Below are positions 54,961-63,498 of a stretch of DNA of 64,000 nt, in pieces. Below the pieces are notes generated by a model. It was not told the origin of the DNA. It saw nothing but the letters and a program-made list of their open reading frames with translations, and did not search any database. A program made the position numbers and the translations under genes. This DNA is from RBG-16-34-14 sp963727535 (lineage in GTDB: Bacteria > Bacteroidota > Ignavibacteria > Ignavibacteriales > Ignavibacteriaceae): positions 372,001 to 436,000 of the forward strand of contig CAVSGR010000001.1 of the NCBI GenBank assembly GCA_963727535.1, in the 5' to 3' direction. The first letter of the stretch is position 1. Each line of letters opens with the position of its first letter.

Positions 54961-56022
54961 TTACTGATAAGATTTTATTTCGTGCTCAGTCAGATATTTT
55001 GGAATATTATTTTTATATGTGTATTTAATAATCCAATTTCCTTTATTATCATATTTATATTTGTATGTATCTTTGGAATCAATCTTTCCATCTGATGAAT
55101 AATAAACATATTCAATCAAATTATCTCTTTCGTCATATTTATAAGTAGTCCTATAATCCAGACTTCCATTAGACTTGTAATCGTTTTCTTCAATCTTATT
55201 GCCTTTTTCATCATATTTATAAACATATTTTCCACTCAGGCTCCTATCAGATCCATAACTGCTCTCTTCAATTTTATTACCATTTTCATCATATTTGTAA
55301 GTATCCTTATGATTCAGGCTTCCGTCCGTATCGTAATAATTTTCTTCAACCTTATTTCCGTTAGCATCATATTTATAAGTAATCTTATGCTGAAGGATTT
55401 TATCGGAATCATAATAATTTTCTTCGATTTTGTTTCCATCGTTGTCATATCTATAAGTATATTTATCATCGAGATATAGGACGGGGTTGGGAGGCGGAGG
55501 AAGCTTACTATTTTTATCATAACTATTGGTTGAATTATAATTTATTTCTTCAATCATATTGCCTCTACCATCATATTTGTAAACAGACTTGGCAGTAAGT
55601 TTTCCATCCGATGCATATTCATCGTGTTCAATCTTGTTGCTATTAATATCATAAGCTATAGTATGCTTGCTTTTTAATTTGCCATCCGAATTAAAAGAAT
55701 TCCCTCCGATAAGGTTGTCTTTATCATCATACTTGAGGGTACTTCTACTATCCAGTTTCCCTTCAGAATTATAAAAATAAGTTTCAACCGGACTCCCTTT
55801 TTTATTTATTATTATATAAAAGTCGAACTGCAAAAAGCCTTTTTCTCTCCGCTCTCCTTGGACTATTTTACCGAATTTTTTTACTGCTTTATAAGAAGTT
55901 TGACGTATTGATTTCACATGACCCGATAAGCTATATAATTCTCCAAAATTAGTTTTAACATTTTTTGAGCATCCGGCGAAAAGAAAGATTACTGAGAATA
56001 AAATAAATGTTTTTGTTTTCAT
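54961..56022 (-). CDS. Lipoprotein with YD/RHS-like tandem repeats
   Basis: A lipobox LFAGC (residues 14-18) is followed by about ten imperfect ~22-residue repeats of the form YKYDENGNKIEE-NYYDSDGSL (residues ~90-345). These resemble YD repeats of RHS-type or MORN-like surface proteins. One copy carries a Pro-rich insertion (KLPPPPNPV). No enzymatic domain is visible. Probably surface-anchored; function unknown. Confidence 0.75.
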   Translation of the reverse strand: MKTKTFILFSVIFLFAGCSKNVKTNFGELYSLSGHVKSIRQTSYKAVKKFGKIVQGERREKGFLQFDFYIIINKKGSPVETYFYNSEGKLDSRSTLKYDDKDNLIGGNSFNSDGKLKSKHTIAYDINSNKIEHDEYASDGKLTAKSVYKYDGRGNMIEEINYNSTNSYDKNSKLPPPPNPVLYLDDKYTYRYDNDGNKIEENYYDSDKILQHKITYKYDANGNKVEENYYDTDGSLNHKDTYKYDENGNKIEESSYGSDRSLSGKYVYKYDEKGNKIEENDYKSNGSLDYRTTYKYDERDNLIEYVYYSSDGKIDSKDTYKYKYDNKGNWIIKYTYKNNIPKYLTEHEIKSYQ

Positions 56023-56083
56023 AGTTTTTCACTCTTAAAAATTATCAGAAAAATATGCAGCGTCAGCAATGGATTATAAAAAC

Positions 56084-56731
56084 TTAATTATTAAAATATT
56101 TACCTAATTTTACTAAAACTTCAGCGGATACTATCGTTGCTTCAAGCCTTTCAATTGGTGTAGGCTTTCGATTAAATTCATTAATCATTTCCTTAACAAA
56201 AGGGCTGAAAATTAGTGAGCCAAAAGGTATGTTCCTGAATATGTACTTATTAATTTCATTTGCAATTACTAACTGCTTTAATCTTTCATTAACTAATTCA
56301 GCTACAACTGCATCATCATTAACATTTTCTATGTCCTTAGTATTGATTTGACATTTAATAGGTATGGTAGCTATCAATTTATTTTTTTCCCAGATAGAAT
56401 GTGAATTTTTATGGATTTCCAAAACAAAGCTGGTAGAAATTAAATTATTGCCTGAATTTCTTTTTAAGTTTTTTAGCCATAATTCATAATCTTCTTTACT
56501 CTCTACTACACTTGCAAAATTTGATGAATTTAATGAGGCAATTACCCCAGCTTTTATTACCTGAAGCTCCCTCTTGTTTTTAAACTTGGTTTTAACATCT
56601 ATTTTAATTTCCTGAGCTAAAGATGAATTGTTTATTGCACCAACAATTAAAAAAAGCATCAGACATAAAATAATTTTATGTGCTAATAATACCTTTTTAT
56701 TATCTGTATGAGACCTAATTGATGAATCCAT
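56084..56731 (-). CDS. Exported protein of unknown function
   Basis: I do not recognise this 215-residue protein. A positively charged N-terminus and hydrophobic stretch (HKIILCLMLFLIVGAINNSSLAQ shortened: residues ~18-40) form a probable signal peptide. The rest is mixed alpha/beta with many Asn/Lys residues. It is leftward, upstream of the YD-repeat lipoprotein. Confidence 0.65.
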   Translation of the reverse strand: MDSSIRSHTDNKKVLLAHKIILCLMLFLIVGAINNSSLAQEIKIDVKTKFKNKRELQVIKAGVIASLNSSNFASVVESKEDYELWLKNLKRNSGNNLISTSFVLEIHKNSHSIWEKNKLIATIPIKCQINTKDIENVNDDAVVAELVNERLKQLVIANEINKYIFRNIPFGSLIFSPFVKEMINEFNRKPTPIERLEATIVSAEVLVKLGKYFNN

Positions 56732-56837
56732 ATGTTCTCCCTATTATTTTAATAAATTTGAAATTACAATTAAAGTTATCAGTTAAAAATATCTTTCTAA
56801 AAAAATTTTAGTCATGGTAATAATTATTAACAAATAA

Positions 56838-59560
56838 TTATCTCATCATCACTATCTTTTTGGTTTTGACAAAATTCTCTGCTTTTAATTTGTATAAATA
56901 TACTTTGCTTCACACATCATTTCCATTTTGATATCTTCTATTTCAGTATACTATATGATACCTTTTTCTGTTTGTTTGTCTGTTAATTTTTTACTTTTTC
57001 GCTGATATATCATATATTTTTATTGATACTTCTTCTTTTTCGGGAACGTAAAATTTTATTCTTGTAGATGGATTAAAAGGATTGGGATAATTTCCTATCA
57101 GCTTTGGTTTCTGATTTGAAGTAACACTGACAGTTATTGCATCGTAATATTTATACTTGCCGTCGTTGTCTTTTTGTTTTAATCTATATGAAAAGCTTGT
57201 TTTATCAGTAGGTTGATCTGTAAATGAATATTCTTCAGGCGAATTGCTATTGCCCGAACCTTTAACAAATCCAATCTGCTCCCATGCACCCGGCGTTTGT
57301 TTCCCTACTCCATACTCACTACTCACTACCTGTCTTTCTACCTCAAACCCATAATTGTTTACTTCCGTTGCCGTTTGCCAAAATAATTTTATAGAATTAT
57401 CAGACTGCCTTGCCGAAAAGGAAGTTAATTCTACAGGCAATGTCCTATCCGTAAAAAGAGCCAAGTATGATTGCGAATTGCCGCCAATAGTGGTAAAGTC
57501 CCCCCCGGCATAAATGTTGTTGTTGCTTACTGCGATTGACAAAACACCACTATTTGCCTTAGGATTCGAGGTTCCGTGAGCTGAACCATCCGTATTGTTT
57601 AGTTTGGCAATACTATTCCTTGTCTGACCGCCGATACTTGAAAAGCTGCCTCCAACTATATATCACTGCTGCTTACTTCGATTGAATAAACATAATTGTT
57701 TGCATTAGGATTCCACGTACCATCAGCCGAACCATCAGTATTATTTAGTTTTGCAATTCGGTTCCTTGTCTGTCCGCCGATACTTGTAGAGTTGCCTCCA
57801 ACATAAATATCACTGCCGCTTACTTCGATTGAATAAACATAATTGTTTGCATTAGGATTCCACGTACCATCAGCCGAACCATCAGTATTATTTAGTTTGG
57901 CAATATTGTTCCTTGTCTGACCGCTGATACTTGTAAAGTATCCACCAACATAGATATCACTGCCGCTTACTGCGATTGACCGAACAATATCGTCTGCATT
58001 TGGGTTCTACGGACCGTTAGCCGTACCGTCGGTATTATTTAATTGGGCAATATAGTTCCTTGTCTGACCGCCGATACTTGTAAGCTTTCCCCGGTATAAA
58101 TATCACTGCCGCTTACTGCGATTGACCAAACAGTACCGCTTGCATTAGGATTCCACGTCCCATCAGCCGAACCGTTCGTATTATTTAATTTGGCAATATT
58201 GTACTTTGTCTGACTGCCATACTCTAAAGCTTCCCCCGGCATAAATATCACTGCTGCTTACTACGATTGACCAAACAGTACCATTTGCATCAGGATTCCA
58301 CGTCCCATCAGCCGAACCGTCGTTATTATTTAGTTTTGCAATATTGTTCCTTGTCAGACCGCCGATACTTGTAAAGCTTCCCCCGGCATAAATGTCACTG
58401 CCGCTAATAGCGATTGACAGAACAGTACCATTTGCATTAGGATTCAACGTACCGTTAGCTAAACCGTCCGTATTATTTAGTTTGGCAATATTGTTCCTTG
58501 TCTGACCGCTGATACTTGTAAAGTATCCACCAACATAGATATCACTGCCGCTTACTGCGATTGACCGTACAATATCGTTTGGATTTGGGTTCCACGAACC
58601 GTCAGCTGTACCGTCGGTATTATTTAATTTGGCAATATAGTTCCTTGTCTGACCGCCGATACTTGTAAAGCTTCCCCCTGCATAAATATCACTGCCGCCT
58701 ACTGCGATTGTATAAACATAAGAACTAGCATTAGGATCCCACGAACCGTCTGCCGTACCGTCTGTATTATTTAGTTTAGCAAAATAGTTCCTTGTCTGAC
58801 CGCCGATACTTGTAAAGCTTCCCCCTGCATAAATATCACTGCCGCTTATTGCGATTGACCGAACATTATTATTTGCATCAGGGTCCCACGAAGCGTCTGC
58901 CGTACCATCCGTATTATTAAGTTTTGCAATTCGGTTTCTTGTCTGACCACCGATACTTGTAAAGAACCCACCAACATAGATATCACTGCCGTTTACTGCG
59001 ATTGACAAAACAAAATTGTTTGCATTAGGATTCCACGTACCGTCTGCAGAACCGTCAGTATTATTAAGTTTTGCAATTCGGTTTCTTGTCTGACCACCGA
59101 TTGTTGTAAAATTGCCACCGGCATAAATATCACTGCCGCTTACTACTATTGACCGAACAGTATTGTTTGCATCAGGGACCCATGACGCATCTACACTTCC
59201 GTCTGAATTTATATGAGCAATATGATTCCTGTTCAGATCTCCTACTTTAGTGAAGTCTCCACCGATGTACCATCCCCCGCTTCCGTCTGAAGCACATGTA
59301 CGGATAGTTCCATTTATTTTTGGAAAAGCCAAATCGGGAGATGGATCAGTTGTGGTTAATTTACCGCCATTACCGATATGTGGACCAACTAATGTAAAAT
59401 CACCGCCAATATATGTGTAATCTCCGTCCACCGCGATTGTATGCACCTTCCCGTTCGTAACCCACATATCGCTGTTAGCGGTTTGTGCAAATGCTATATT
59501 ATAAAATATTAAAACGATATTTAGTATAAAAAAGTAAAAAAGTATGGTTTTTGTTTTCAT
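56838..59560 (-). pseudogene. Secreted delta-60 (DUF5122) repeat protein with T9SS domain, broken by several lesions
   Basis: After a signal peptide come about twelve 147-bp (49-residue) repeats of the type SGSDIYAGGSFTSIGGQTRN. A region VELTSFSARQSDNSIKLFWQ then leads to a T9SS domain with NYPNPFNPSTRIKF. The frame is broken repeatedly. A TGG-to-TAG change in one repeat lies at 58007-58009, indels lie near 57660, 58085 and 58215, and the sorting domain is garbled near 56930-57000 with its ending (YLYKLKAENFVKTKK) in another frame. The intact N-terminal part is 58181-59560. The mix of nonsense and indel lesions favours decay over sequencing error. Confidence 0.75.
57302..57329. repeat. One-armed 7-nt word repeat inside a T9SS-protein coding region
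   Basis: Four consecutive 7-nt words (TCCCTAC, TCCATAC, then TCACTAC twice) share the TACTC core of element A's right arm. They encode an extra stretch (QVVSSEYGVGKQ) where related proteins run straight from FEVER into WEQIGFVKG. No second arm is seen. Confidence 0.55.
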
Positions 59561-59607
59561 AATAAATCCTATAAAATTTAAAATATTGTTTTACTGATGA
59601 ATAGCTG

Positions 59608-59799
59608 TTACTTATGCTGCCTTTGTTTCTGGAGAAGTCTGCACCATTTTGAGGTGTTGGAGCGACTGCGGTCTAAACAAAAACCATCGGTGCATACAAA
59701 ATAGGAAGAAAATGAAGTACACCCGGAAGCTATGGATTGTGCATTTGCTCCCACGCTCATTCCAAGCAGGGTGATGGTAATAAGTAGTAGTTTTCTCAT
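59608..59799 (-). CDS. Small secreted protein, possibly a truncated N-terminus
   Basis: A clear signal peptide (MRKLLLITITLLGMSVGANA) is followed by only ~43 residues with four cysteines (GCTSFSSYFVCTDGFC). It may be a real small exported peptide. It may also be the remnant of a larger protein, as it sits inside a block of decaying genes and the frame ends abruptly. Confidence 0.45.
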   Translation of the reverse strand: MRKLLLITITLLGMSVGANAQSIASGCTSFSSYFVCTDGFCLDRSRSNTSKWCRLLQKQRQHK

Positions 59800-59870
59800 T
59801 GCGTACCTTTAATTGTTATTAATTAAGTATCTATAATGAACTTTTCCTTATCGTATGATTTTTTTATCAG

Positions 59871-60332
59871 TTATTTCATCAGTATAATTTTTTTTGTATC
59901 AACAAATTTCCCTGCCTGAATCCTGTAAAAATAAATTCCGCTTGAGAGGTTAGAAGCGTTGAAGTTTACCGTATAATTTCCTGCCGGTTTTTCTTCATTA
60001 ACCAATTCAGCTACCTCCCTACCGAGTATATCAAATACTGTCAGTTCTACATTTGAATTTTTTGGAATTGAGTATTTAATTCTTGTACTCGGGTTAAAAG
60101 GGTTAGGATAATTTTGCAGAAGTAAAAAGTTTTTTGTAGTGATTTTATTTTCTTTTATGCCAGTTGGATTGAATGCATATCTTGCAAAATTTGAGGATGG
60201 TTTGTTACCGGCAACTGAAAAAATTCTGCCGGCATAAATTTCATCTCCGCTTAGTTTTGCAGTTTGAGCATCGACTATTAAAAAAGGAAAAGGAAATAAG
60301 AAGATAAAATCAAACAGATGTAAAGATCGCAT
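59871..60332 (-). CDS. Short T9SS protein, likely an internal-deletion remnant
   Basis: A signal peptide-like N-terminus is joined directly to the end of a propeller-type repeat (SGDEIYAGRIFSVAGNKP) and then to a complete T9SS sorting domain (NYPNPFNPSTRIKYSIP, ending KKIILMK). The functional body expected between them is missing. The frame is intact, so a short exported product is possible. More likely it is what remains of a larger repeat protein like the one at 58181-59560. Confidence 0.6.
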   Translation of the reverse strand: MRSLHLFDFIFLFPFPFLIVDAQTAKLSGDEIYAGRIFSVAGNKPSSNFARYAFNPTGIKENKITTKNFLLLQNYPNPFNPSTRIKYSIPKNSNVELTVFDILGREVAELVNEEKPAGNYTVNFNASNLSSGIYFYRIQAGKFVDTKKIILMK

Positions 60333-60712
60333 AATATTTCTCTTATATAACTATATATCTTTTGCTTTTTAGAGAATGATTTTTATTCACCAAGATTATT
60401 GATGTATTCTGTTGTTTATATAAATAAAATCTCTTAAAGAACAGGAATATTCTTTTATCAAATCTTAATTTTTTATTAAGAAAACCTTAATGGGGTTGAG
60501 ACCTGACCCAAAAAATAAGATAGAAATTCGAAAAGCTAATGTCAACGATTAGTTAAAAATTTATATTTTTATAACTTTTCACTCGCAATACTTTTATGTC
60601 AAAGTATTTCTTTTGTAAAACATTTCGATAGCTTATTTTCAATTAAAAAAGTTAATATCTTTAAAGTATATTATTTTGCAATACTTTCTAATAATATTTT
60701 AAAGGAAAACAA
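60333..60712. other. AT-rich intergenic region upstream of glmM
   Basis: This 380-bp gap separates divergent genes. It has no convincing ORF, RNA or long repeat. AAAGGA at 60701-60706 is the glmM ribosome-binding site. Several TATA-like tracts could be promoters, but none has a convincing partner element. Confidence 0.5.
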
Positions 60713-62067
60713 ATGCCCACTTTGATGATAAGTATTTCCGGAATCAGAGGAATAGTTGGTGACGGACTTGATCCTGAAGTTCTTGTAAATTTCACAAATG
60801 CCTATGCAGACTTTGTTTCTGAAGGCACAGTAGTTGTCGGACGTGATGCACGCATCTCTGGCGAAATGGTTCAAAATATTGTCATCGGAACTTTATTGGC
60901 AAAAGGATTAAATGTTGTTGACATTGGAATTTGCCCAACCCCGACAGTTCAATTAACTGTAAAAAAACTTAAAGCTAATGGCGGAATAGCAATATCTGCA
61001 AGTCATAATCCAAATGAATGGAATGCTCTTAAATTATTGAATAGTACCGGGCAATTTATGACTCCCGATGAAAATAAAACTTTGATGGAATTATTTGAAG
61101 TAGGTAAAAAGATTTTTAAATCCTGGGATAAATTGGGAAAGAAAACATTTAGTGAAGGTGTAAAAGATCATGTAAAAGATGTATTAAATCTTAAATACAT
61201 CGATATAAAAGAAATAAGAAAAAGAAAATTTAAAGTTCTTGTTGATTGTGTAAATGGGGCAGGCGTTTATGTAATTCCCAATTTACTAAGAGAATTTGGT
61301 TGTGAAGTAATAGAAATGAATTGTGAAAAAACCGGAATATTTCCAAGATTTCCCGAACCACTGCCCGAAAATCTTACGGAAACAATGAAAGCGGTAAAAG
61401 AATCAAAAGCAGATCTTGGAGTTGTTGTTGATCCCGATGTTGACCGTCTTGTTTTAATTACAAATGAAGGTGAACCTTTTGGTGAAGAAAATACAATTAC
61501 ACAGGCGGTCAGATTTATTCTTTCAAAACAAAAAGGAAATGTAGTCGTAAATCTTTCAACAACAAGAGCTGTCGATGATGTTGCAGAAGCTGCCGGTTGT
61601 AAAGTTTTTCGTTCTCCTGTTGGGGAAGCAAATGTTGTAAAAAAAATGAAAGAAGTGGATGCAATTATTGGCGGTGAAGGAAGCGGCGGAGTTATTTATC
61701 CTGCACTTCATTATGGAAGAGATGCATTAGTAGGAATTGCAATTACATTACAACACCTTCTAGAATTCGGAAAATCAATTTCAGAATTAAAGAAAGTTCT
61801 TCCTGAATTATTTCATTGCCAAGAAGAAAATTGAACTCGGGAATACTAAACCTGATGATATAATCGATTCTTTAATCGAAAAATACAAATCTGAAAAAAT
61901 TAACACTGAAGACGGATTAAGAATAGATTTTGCAGATTATTGGGTTCATTTCAGAAAATCAAATACAGAACCAATTGTTAGAATAATTACAGAGGCAAAG
62001 ATCGAAGACTAAGGCGGAGGAATTATCGAACAAATATTTCGACGTGATAAATGCCCTGTGTAATTAA
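60713..62067 (+). CDS. glmM: Phosphoglucosamine/phosphohexose mutase, interrupted by two +1 frameshifts
   Basis: Alpha-D-phosphohexomutase: SISGIRGIVGDGLDPEV, catalytic ISASHNPNEWN, metal loop VVDPDVDRLVLI, sugar loop GGEGSGGVIYPALHYGRD. The frame breaks near 61808 (dropping one T gives EYFIAKKKIELGNTKPDD). It breaks again near 62007 (dropping one A gives EAKSKTKAEELSNKYFDVIN), after the phosphate-loop FRKSNTEPIVRI. Repaired length is 450 residues, exactly as expected. The TAA stop (62065-62067) lies inside the left arm of element D. Product in cell-wall precursor synthesis (GlmM) or mannose metabolism; the SASHNPNEWN form suits either. Confidence 0.88.
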
Positions 62068-62591
62068 AAGATTACAAAATTTCAAGATTACAAGATTAAT
62101 TATAAAATGGAGGGAAATATGAAAGTTAAGATTTTTGAAGATTTACAGGTTTGGCAGGATGCCAGAAAGTTTGTCAAATCAGTATATGAATTAACTTCTG
62201 AAGGTAAGTTCCAAAAAGATTATGGATTAAAAGATCAGATTCAGCGTGCTGCAGTTTCTATTATGAATAATATTTCAGAAGGTTACGAAAGAGATAACAA
62301 TAAAGAATTCATAAAATTTTTAGGCTATGCAAAAGGTTCTGCAGGTGAGGTTAGATCTATGTTTTATGTAGCATTGGATTTAAATTATATCTCTAAAGAA
62401 AATTTCGATGAAAATTATAAAGTGGCTGTTAGCATAATTACTCAGATTTCTAATTTTAAAAAATATCTAAGAAATTATGTTATAAAAGAAAAGATAAAAA
62501 ATGTAAAAATGTTTGTTATTCAAATACTAAATTTCTAATCAATTATTCAAAACCCAATCTTGTAATTTTGCAATCTTGCAATTTTGCAATT
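62062..62591 (+). mobile_element. Four-helix-bundle element D: 8-nt-word inverted arms flanking an S23/Avd-like gene
   Basis: The left arm (62062-62097) contains four 8-nt words of form NCAARATT (for example TCAAGATT, ACAAGATT). The right arm (62556-62591) is made of AATYTTGY words. The arms are inverted repeats of one another with 29 of 36 positions matching, so the element can fold into a long stem around the gene at 62119-62538. The left arm supplies the glmM stop codon and the right arm touches the stop codon of the DUF58 gene. Structure and gene content parallel element A. Confidence 0.7.
62119..62538 (+). CDS. Four-helix bundle protein (S23/Avd-like family)
   Basis: MKVKIFEDLQVWQDARKFVK and IQRAAVSIMNNISEGYERDN match the family; 139 residues, with a longer basic C-terminus than the copy at 7313. 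GGAGGG (62109-62114) directs the start at 62119; an ATG at 62107 overlaps it. The two copies in this window share the W-x-x-(G/A)-R and SI-x-(S/N)-NISEG motifs but differ widely elsewhere, so they are not a recent duplication. Role unknown; the family includes the nucleic-acid-binding Avd protein. Confidence 0.85.
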   Translation: MKVKIFEDLQVWQDARKFVKSVYELTSEGKFQKDYGLKDQIQRAAVSIMNNISEGYERDNNKEFIKFLGYAKGSAGEVRSMFYVALDLNYISKENFDENYKVAVSIITQISNFKKYLRNYVIKEKIKNVKMFVIQILNF

Positions 62592-63498
62592 AGTAGAGTT
62601 TGCTTCGTTTCTGTATGTAGCTAAACAACGCTTTATCAAAAGGGGTGGAAGTTTCTAAAAGGTTGTATTCGATGTTGGCATTAAGACATTCCGATTTAAT
62701 TTTTCCTGTAAATTCATTCATTGCGTCTCTGTAAGATTTTTGTATCTGGTACGGCTGTGTGGTCATTTCTTCAGAAGTTTCAAGATCTTTGAATATTGCA
62801 TCTTTCCCAAATGCAAAACTTCTTTCGACAGGATCAAGAACCTGAAAAACAATTACTTCATTCTTCTGATAACGGAAATGTTTAAGAGCCTTAAGGATCG
62901 AATTTACGTCATCAAAAAAATCTGAAACAATAATAACCAAACCTCTTCTTTTGATCTTTTCTGCAATAAGGTTAAGACATTCAGCAGTTTTTGTTTTTTC
63001 AGAGGGTTTAACAGATGCAAGATTTTTCAACATTTCATGCATATAAGCTTTTGACATTCTTGGCGGAAAGTATTTCAATATTCTATCTGAATATAAAGCC
63101 AAGCCAACTGCATCTTGCTGCTTAATCATTAAATATGATAAAGCTGCGACAAGAGTTGAAGCGTACTCAAGCTTCTTAATATTATTCCCTGAAGAAAAAT
63201 TCATTGAGTTACTTGTATCAAGAAGAATATAGCTTTTTAAATTTGTTTCTTCTTCATATTGTTTGATAAAAAATTTCTCTGTCTTCCCATAAATTTTCCA
63301 ATCAACATCTTTTAAACCATCTCCCTGTATGTAGGGTCTGTGTTGTGTAAACTCAACACTAAAACCGTGGTAAGGACTTTTGTGCATTCCCACCATGAAT
63401 CCTTCAACAACTAATCTTGCACGTAACTCAAATGAATTAAGTTTTGATATAATTGAAGGGTTAAGAAATTTTTTATAATCCCGAGCGGAAGGATTCAT
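62590..63498 (-). CDS. DUF58-domain protein with von Willebrand A-like fold
   Basis: 302 residues. GDGLKDVDWKIYGKTEKFFIKQYEEE (shortened: DVDWKIYGKT) is the DUF58 signature, and LLDTSNSMNF is a MIDAS-like DxSxS motif. In many bacteria such genes neighbour MoxR ATPases and VWA/BatD proteins, in envelope biogenesis clusters. It overlaps the upstream lipoprotein gene by 4 bp. Its stop codon overlaps the right arm of element D. Confidence 0.88.
   Translation of the reverse strand: MNPSARDYKKFLNPSIISKLNSFELRARLVVEGFMVGMHKSPYHGFSVEFTQHRPYIQGDGLKDVDWKIYGKTEKFFIKQYEEETNLKSYILLDTSNSMNFSSGNNIKKLEYASTLVAALSYLMIKQQDAVGLALYSDRILKYFPPRMSKAYMHEMLKNLASVKPSEKTKTAECLNLIAEKIKRRGLVIIVSDFFDDVNSILKALKHFRYQKNEVIVFQVLDPVERSFAFGKDAIFKDLETSEEMTTQPYQIQKSYRDAMNEFTGKIKSECLNANIEYNLLETSTPFDKALFSYIQKRSKLY

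Noticed and set aside
57480..59240. Regular 147-bp repeats that could look like a CRISPR or satellite array
   Set aside because: The repeats are coding (49-residue delta-60 units) and contiguous, without unique spacers of constant length.
62062..62591. Insertion sequence encoding a transposase
   Set aside because: The only gene is a four-helix-bundle protein with no catalytic triad, and no target-site duplication is evident.
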